Below, one piece after another: positions 57,498 through 64,000 of a stretch of 64,000 nt of DNA. Origin of the DNA: Chlorokybus atmophyticus (lineage: Eukaryota; Streptophyta; Chlorokybophyceae; Chlorokybales; Chlorokybaceae); contig RHPI01003642.1 in assembly GCA_009103225.1 (NCBI GenBank), forward strand, positions 797,099 to 861,098, given 5' to 3'. Position 1 is the first letter of the stretch. Each line of letters opens with the position of its first letter. Below the pieces are notes generated by a model. The model searched no databases. It saw only the letters and a list, made by a program, of their open reading frames with translations, and had not been told where the DNA came from. A program made the translations under genes and the position numbers.

Positions 57498-59720
57498 CTG
57501 GGAGCTGTCGCGTGTTAGCGTGTAGGACTGTCGGGTCGACTTGTCAATGAGCGGTGATGCTTCCGGGGTGCCGGCCATTGCTTGCTTCGCTTTCGCTTCC
57601 AGCCACTTCTCGTAGGCATACCACCCGATACCGGCAGAGTTCACCATCAACCCTACTAGATTTGTAGCACTCACCTGCATTGTGGGAAGGTCGCTGTTAG
57701 CACGAACGCACACAATGCCATGGCAAAGCGCAGCTGAAAGGGCAATGATGACATCATGGAATGACACGACAATGCACATCACATGCACCTGATTGCGCAC
57801 TGCTACATGATGGTCAGCACTGCTAGTTGACGTGCAAAATATGTGGAATATTTAGGCTGCACTACATGCTGATGTGAGACTGACATCGCGAATTGTACCT
57901 TAAGCCTTGCCAATACTTAGTGACCGGCAAATCAGATCATGACACTACAAGTTATCATGACATAACCAACATAGCAAAGCACATACACTACTACTTACCA
58001 TCACATCACCGAAGGCGAACAGGCCAGCAAGGCCCTGTAGAATGGACTTAGTGCGACCTGCCAAGATGCACCACTTCAGCTTCCCAGTTGACAGCTAGCT
58101 ACTGTTCATGCAAAAGCATGCCGGCATGTTTGGTGCCGCAGTAACATCAGCAACATGTACAAGTAGCTCGTACCAACGATAGAGGTGGTCAGAGAGTCAT
58201 TGACCAGTGTGCACAAGTAGGTCGCAAGATTCAGAACGAAAGCCGATGCACAGGCGACAAGAAAGCAGGCCATAAAACCCGAATCGAATAGGTACGGAAA
58301 CTGCAGGATGCGTACATACTCCCCCGTAATCAGAACCAACATGACTGACATGGGTAGAGACCAGATGCAATTGTACATCAACAATGTAAAGGAGTCCACC
58401 TGCAGCAGGACAAGTTAGCTACCTGCAAAACCTATTTCCACAATTGGAAAATCAGACTGCGCGAAAGAACCTACCTGCAGGTCATCCCCAAGCTTGCCAA
58501 CCATGACGACATACGCAGCTGTGGCCAATGCTGATAGCAATGCAAGCGTGTAACCCAGCATGTCAAAGGTAAGATCGCCATATCCAGCAATGAAACCACC
58601 AACAGAGGTTGCATATACTGCAAGCCGCACTCGAAGGGAAGCAACTTTCTTGCGCATAAAAAAGTCGAGTAGAAGTACAAACGGCGTCGTGGAACTCTTG
58701 AGCACTCCATACATGGGGATGTTAACAATAGCCAAAGCGGACATGTCCAGGACTAGCTTCAACAGAAAAATAGTAGAAAGCCATCCAACCTGACAAACAC
58801 CATTGAATGAGAATGAGCTGCAAAGCGCATTGGCCACTTTTCCAGGTCCAGAATGACTAGTGTTCTTGCTCGTTAAAGAATCCCGTAGATGCTTACCCGT
58901 TTGCAGGCTGTGACGGAAAATCGAACTGACTTGATCAGCCTTAGATGCCTCAATACTCCCACCAGAATGAGGGAAAATAGTGTCTGACCAGTGACCAAGC
59001 TAGCTGGATAGTGGAATTTGTACACGCTGAAGATAGCCTTGTTGATAAATACACTAGAAACAGACATGACTCCTGCAGAAATGCGCAGTACGTAAGATGT
59101 CTGCCACCACGACTGGTTCGCTGATTAATAACCCTAGTCGCTTAACACATGGCAGCTGGCAATGGCGCAACCCATGCCTCCAATACATTGTTGTGGCTGC
59201 AATATATGCACCGCTCATTGGCAAATTCATGTCGCTCCACAACAAAGGCTGACCATTCGCACTTAGCATTTTTTAATAGCATTTGCTAAGAAGGCGCCGT
59301 CAAGTAAATTTGCTGCATGCAAACAATTGCTGTCTAGTCATTTCACGACAACGCAGAAGCCATGCAGCTCGTCATTGCTGTGCAGGATTGGTACCTTACC
59401 TGACGTGTAATTGCATGCACTCTAACAGCGACACGAGAACAGGACCACACAGACGCTCATTTTGACACTTTTCAGTATTACAACAGACCAATCAGCACGC
59501 TGTGGCATGCCAGAAAGATGGACATGACTGTGTGCATGTGGTAGCGCCTTGCAATGCATGCGTTCATTGTATTCAAGCAATGGGCAACTGGTCACAATGG
59601 CACCATGCACAGCATGCATTCAGTTAAACAACCGCCCAGTGTCGTTGTCACCTCACCATAAAACACCGCGACGAGAACACCCCAGTACGCCGCAATGCCA
59701 ATGCCCCCTCCAAGGCCCAT
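57498..59720 (-). CDS. SLC35D-like nucleotide-sugar transporter (TPT/NST family); 3' end unresolved
   Basis: Golgi/ER-type antiporter of UDP-sugars for nucleotide monophosphates, by family. Six exons: 59720-59657, 59072-58897, 58789-58475, 58399-58174, 58057-57999, 57674-57498 (339 codons, phases consistent). SLC35D landmarks: VSSVFINKAIFSVYKFHYP, GQTLFSLILVGVL, PMYGVLKSSTTPFVLLLDFF (the TPT core T/P motif), YGDLTFDMLGYTLAL, LMYNCIWSLPMS, CTLVNDSLTTSIVG and NLVGLMVNSAGIGWYAYEKW, the last two being the usual end of the domain. The tail after it (SPLIDKSTRQSYTLTRDSSQ) ends at a GT donor at 57497 with no certain final exon; reading through gives a stop at 57339-57341 but poor composition. The ATG at 59720 is the only one in its frame. 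Confidence 0.82.
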
Positions 59721-60350
59721 GGCTGCTGCCGGCTCACCGGGCGGGGAGGCGGCGCCCGGTGAGATGGCAACAGCCACGTGCTGCTCCTGGGGAGCCAGCG
59801 CTGCAAGCTGCGAGCTGCCAGCTGTCAACAATCGTGGAAACCGACGGCACAACTAACAGTGGGCACCTCCAAGCTGTGCCCCATATTCGGCAGGCCGCCC
59901 CATCCGCTGCCACACGTCGTGCAAGGTATTCTGCCTCGACTCAGCTGCAACAATCACTGGCTCCGCTGCTTGCTCTATGCCTCGTCAACTTCTTTCTCTT
60001 CCTCCTCCTCGTTCTCCAATTGCGCCAACTTGCCCCAACTACGCCGTCACAATCAAGCACTGCAACTACAGCAACAGGAATAGCAACGCCTTCGTCGTCC
60101 TTGTCCGCCTTGTCCTCCTCGTCCAGCGCCGCCAGCAGGCGATCTCCCACGCGTCCTGCGCCACCCGTCAGTGGCAAGAACAGCAAGCCACTGCCAATGC
60201 GCCAGCTGGCACTGCGCCTGCTTGCAGTGCAGCTTGTTGTTCACACGGCTCAGCTGGCGGAAGCAAAACGGCATGCACAACCAACTTGCCATAAAGTCAC
60301 GGAAGTTACCATTCTGGGGTGCATCTTAAATTAAGATTCTTGATGTGACC
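59721..60350. promoter_or_regulatory. Divergent spacer, SLC35D-like side
   Basis: Upstream of the minus-strand transporter. A long plus-strand frame (59549-60334) and acidic minus-strand frame (60186-59941) exist but look like composition effects of CTCC/GAGG-rich DNA. No gene is called. Confidence 0.3.
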
Positions 60351-60464
60351 GTCCGGCGGTTTGCTCGCCGGACGCGTGTGTTTTGGACCAACGCCGGTGG
60401 CTGGCAAGCCCAAAATGGGCCTGCCAGCAACCGACTGTCGCTGGCAAGTTGCCAGCGACAGTCG
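60351..60464. repeat. Cluster of three adjacent hairpins
   Basis: Hairpin 1: 60351-60358 with 60366-60373 (GTCCGGCG). Hairpin 2: 60400-60412 with 60416-60428 (one mismatch, AAA loop). Hairpin 3: 60432-60447 with 60449-60464, perfect 16-bp arms (CGACTGTCGCTGGCAA) and a one-base loop. Confidence 0.85.
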
Positions 60465-60967
60465 CCGGTCATGTGCGCGTCTGTCCAAGCCTTGGTTGCA
60501 TGTCGAGTCGACATTCGGCACTTATTGGCGTGAACTTCTCCTTCCCTGCATCAGCTTCCGCTTCGCATTCCCTTCCGTGATGTGGCAAGGCGGGAAAGCA
60601 TGCCACAGCCTGCTGCGCCGCAGCGGAGGAGGACGAGCAGGTTGACGATGAGGATTAAGGATGTGGAGCTGGAGATGGATTGAATTGTACGCTGTAGAAG
60701 GAGTCGGTAGTAATTGACAAATGCAAGCAAAGCTGACGCCGCTGCAGCAGCAGGCAGCGCTGCAGCACTGCCTGCTGCTGCCGCGACGGCTTGAAACCAC
60801 AGTGCAGGTGTCTGGCGCAGAGCAGAATTAAACACAGTCTCAAGCTCTGTGTCTGCGCAAGCTTTCTATGCTTACCTGGTAATCGTGCTGCCGCCATCAC
60901 CGGCATGCATGCTGCTTGCCACCAGCAGCTTAACTTGACCGCAAATAGTTGAGCGAGTCTATCCATC
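60465..60967. promoter_or_regulatory. Upstream region of the ATR gene
   Basis: GC-rich, CTGCTG-containing DNA with no accepted gene; probably promoter and 5'UTR of ATR. Confidence 0.35.
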
Positions 60968-63883
60968 ATGAGGGCGGAGGGTGCTGCCAGCGTCGGCGAT
61001 CTCCTAGCCCTGCTGCAGGATCTGGGCGAACGCGTGGCCGGCAATGCCAATGGCACAGCGCAGGCAAGTGTTGCACGGAGCCACCCGGCAAGTCATGCAT
61101 GCCAAGTTGCATTGTTCAGTCCTTTATCGTCATCAAGTTTATAGAACCGGGGATTGCATGCTTGAGATCACACACAGCAAGTCCTTGTGATCCTGTTGTG
61201 TGTACGATGTGTATGATGATGTCTGCCATTGTCAAGCTCTTCACTCTTACCGATAGCAAGCCGCGTGTGCGTATTGGTGAACGCAGCTGTAGCTACAGCT
61301 GCATTCACAATTGTGCGGTGTGTGCTTTGGCGCTGTTGACCAGTGCTTTGGCTATTTGCCAAGCTGGGCTGCGACTGCCAGGGCACGGGTCAGGATGAGA
61401 GCAGCATGTCGACTGCCGGAGCTGATCTTGCGGCTGAGGACCCTGTCGAACTGCGCTTCAGATCTGTGCTTAAGGAGCTTATGCAACAACACTTCTCTCC
61501 TGCAAAAGGTGACTACTTATAGTAAGCCGCAGTGGCCTCAGTTGACTTATCGTGCAGAGGTGTTGGGAGGTGGCCTGGTTGCTTGGTTTCGTTTGTGCCT
61601 ACAGGCAGCATAACAATTTCTGGGTTGCCATGCGCGACCTGCAAACACTGAGATAGCGCTTTATGGCATACAACTCCAAAACTAAGCTAGTGTAGAGTCG
61701 CATACCAAACCTTGGGTTGCTTGCAGCAAAGGAGCGTGAAGTTCTTGCAATTTCCAAGCTCATCGCTCTAACTGCACGTCGATATGGTGGCGTCTTCTTC
61801 CATGGGCAGGCAAAGTCAGTGCTCCCAATCGTCTCAAGCATACTGCCACTCCTTGCGGAACCACATCTCAGGTAATGCACAGAGAGTCACTAATCTTAGG
61901 TAGGCTTATGCTTGTACTTGGAAACCACAACCTTCACATTCACACAGGCCAGCGCATGGCGCATTGCTTGACACATTATGTGTCCTGCTGTCGATGCTGC
62001 GATCTGGAGACCGGCAATCTTATTGTCGCATGTTCGCTGGCCTTGCTTCAACCCTTGAAGGTGCTATATCTGTCCCTTGCAGATATCTGAGAGCGGAGTT
62101 CACCCAACTAACAATTTACTGTTGGTGGCAACGCAGATGTTGCGGACATAGCAAGTTACTTGGCTCAACCATCACGCTCAGATGCATCAGCTGTATGGTT
62201 GCAAAGCTGTCGTGCAGCATATGCTGTACTTGAGAACTCTGATGACCCGAATGGACCTGGTATATTGATCAACGTGTCAACTGCCGCACGTTGCTGCAGC
62301 CTTGCATGTTGCGTTGTGGCCACATTGGCTCGCTGCATGCGCGAAGCACCTGTCTATGTGAGCGGCCTTCTTGCCCCTGCATCTATACATGCAATCACAA
62401 GCCTGCTTCGTTGCAGTACTCCCATGCTGCATAAGGTATGGTATGATGTTTTTGTCTGCGACTTGTTTTAGGGGCTGCATGTTGCTTACTTGGTTGCCCT
62501 CAACTATGTATGGCGAAGCCGCTGCGAATGATGTGCACGAGTGATGTTTGTCTTGTTACAGGCATGCTGTGAGGCCTTGCCAGTGTTACTACCGGAGCTC
62601 CATCCCGCCACAGTACCATGGGACGATGTGGTGTGTGCTGTACTGGATTTGCTGCTTGGAGTGAGCAGCACCATAAGGTATTTAGAGCAGCTGCCGACAA
62701 ACTGTGTAGCAGAGCATAACCAAGGTCTCACACATGCAGGACGGGCGAGTATGATAATGCCATGGCACATACCCTGGAGGTCGCATTGTATTGCGGCGGG
62801 GAATCTGCGCAAGTTGTGTGCTGGGAGTACTTTCCTCGATTGTTCCCCCAGGTTGTTTTGTCCACCACTTCTGGCCGTCTTCAGGTATTTTAATGTGCTT
62901 GAGACCTTGACGCGGCAAGTCTTCTGGTTGTATGCTGAGCCCTAGATTTCATGAACATGCGGTATGGCAGGTTGTGCTGTGCAAAGCATTTCAAGATGCC
63001 ATGCACCAGCGTGCACTTCAGGCAGAAGATGTGAACTTGCTGTTTCCACTTCTGGGTTGCGACTACCTTCATCCGCTGCTGGTCAATTGTATTTGTGAAG
63101 CATTCTCAGACCCTGCAGCAGTTGCCGCTCGCAAACCAGCATTGGGTGAGGTCTGTGAGCCATCCCCAAAACGGCGGCGTATCACAGCAGCGACCGTTAT
63201 GATTGACGCACAAATATCAGCACCGCCACTGGTTGTGGTATCGGAAAGCTCTGGTAGCATTGCAACCAGTCTGGAGGCAGCTATTCGTGAGTGCGGCCCG
63301 ACTAAATCTGCAAGCAACGATGCAGCCGTTGACCAACCCAGAAAGCTGGTGGTTCTGAGGGCACTGGGCTCTGCAGCACTGAGGTTGGGCTCACCCTGGC
63401 AGCAGCAAGTGCATATGCAGCTGCAAGCATGGCTTCTTCATGTGCAGGTAACTGGTTCAGGTCTTCTATGACGCATGCGCGAACAAACAGCGTGACTTAT
63501 CCCTCACTATTGATTGCCAATCAGGACGCTGGCCACAGTGCGAAAGCTGCGTTGATATCTGCGCTCAATGCAGCGTTGCCAGACGTGGCAACACCTCAGC
63601 TACCAGTAACATTTCCTCCGAAAGCACTAGACCTGGTGTTTGGCGAGTGCCTTACAAAAGCCACACCTGAAGAGCGGAATCTGACCACTGCAAGGAGGCT
63701 TATGCCTGCGTTGTGTAAACTACTGCATTCAGACCACAGCATTGGTGATTGGGTTGGTAGACTTGTGCTCACCATCATCACTGACGGAAGTCTGCTTGCC
63801 GAGGGCTTGAATGCTCTGCCTTTCTGCATGCAGCAAACCGGCGCCAACGTACTGTCGCCAGAGGCCTGCATATCGGCTCTGAG
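60968..63883 (+). CDS. ATR: ATR checkpoint kinase, N-terminal part (runs off the right edge)
   Basis: PI3K-like protein kinase that senses replication stress with ATRIP. Only the N-terminal HEAT-repeat part is in the window: 625 codons in nine exons, 60968-61063, 61382-61508, 61727-61871, 61948-62060, 62137-62435, 62562-62677, 62740-62884, 62971-63447, 63525-63883, ending at a GT donor in phase 2. The order of blocks follows plant ATR: an N-terminal LLALLQDLGERVA, EDPVELRFRSVLKEL, REVLAISKLIALTARRYGG, VFFHGQAKSVLPIVSSILP, LLAEPHLRPAHGALLDTL, YVSGLLAPASIHAITSLLR, and a basic nuclear-localisation-like SPKRRRITAAT in the middle. The kinase, FAT and FATC domains would lie beyond 64000. Intron 1 uses a GC donor (GCGCAG then GCAAGT). 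Exon 4's donor was chosen by phase. Confidence 0.85.
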
Positions 63884-64000
63884 GTCAGCGATTGCTTGTT
63901 GTATTCCAGGATTAACTTATAGTTACTACCCAAAGTAGTCGATGCGTGCTGTTACACAACCGGGTAGAGAAGAGTGGAGAGAGAATATTCACGGAAGCGT

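Noticed and set aside
59549-60334. 261-codon plus-strand frame upstream of ATR
   Set aside because: Composition follows CTCC-rich DNA, it is antisense to the SLC35D first exon, and has no recognisable domain.
1-64000. CRISPR arrays, operons, Shine-Dalgarno sites, rRNA genes
   Set aside because: None seen; gene structure is eukaryotic nuclear throughout.

Overview
This is a nuclear window from a photosynthetic eukaryote, most likely a green alga. Nearly every gene is split by short spliceosomal introns (108 placed by phase-consistent GT-AG or GC-AG junctions, many 60-120 nt). Two products belong to green plastids: a ClpR2-like Clp protease subunit with a transit peptide and a plastid-type sugar/H+ symporter. 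The proteins resemble land-plant versions (PRORP, ATR, SLY1, ClpR2), and TTAGGGTTT telo-box words occur upstream of several genes. I cannot name the species. Splice sites were read by eye from frame continuity, motif conservation and phase, without transcript support.

Layout, left to right. 1-163: possible 3' end of a gene leaving the window. 1039-3084 (+): TAF15/FUS-like RNA-binding protein. 4129-7653 (-): membrane-anchored DUF229 sulfatase-like protein. 10003-10340 (+): decayed retroelement fragment. 11240-13581 (-): mitochondrial-type ketopantoate hydroxymethyltransferase (PanB). 14610-17890 (-): plastid sugar transporter. 20225-21964 (-): ClpR2-like subunit, head to head with 22303-25523 (+), protein-only RNase P. 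26186-27285 (+): unknown, probably plastid, one-TM protein. 27580-32235 (-): large FUSC-family transporter, head to head with 33180-36271 (+), SLY1. 37165-38130 (-): broken reverse transcriptase. 38454-40267 (-): hypoxanthine phosphoribosyltransferase, with an assembly gap in its first intron, head to head with 41069-44517 (+), a NagB-LmbE fusion enzyme. 44518-52000: gene-poor, AT-richer block holding a nearly intact 640-bp miniature LTR retrotransposon. 53360-55603 (+): EamA/DMT transporter. 57498-59720 (-): SLC35D-like nucleotide-sugar transporter. 60968 to the right edge (+): N-terminal part of the ATR checkpoint kinase.

The genes are housekeeping functions with no shared pathway: RNA metabolism (TAF15-like, PRORP), organelle proteostasis (ClpR2), pantothenate synthesis (PanB), purine salvage (HPRT), amino-sugar catabolism (NagB-LmbE), vesicle fusion (SLY1), transport (four membrane proteins) and DNA-damage signalling (ATR). 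I see no defence island, CRISPR array or operon. The most notable items are the Bacteroidetes-style NagB-LmbE fusion carried by an intron-rich nuclear gene, a ClpR2-like protein that keeps the catalytic Ser and His, the young TRIM element with matching PBS, PPT and 5-bp target duplication, the high share of GC-AG introns (6 of 108), and several long near-perfect palindromes.
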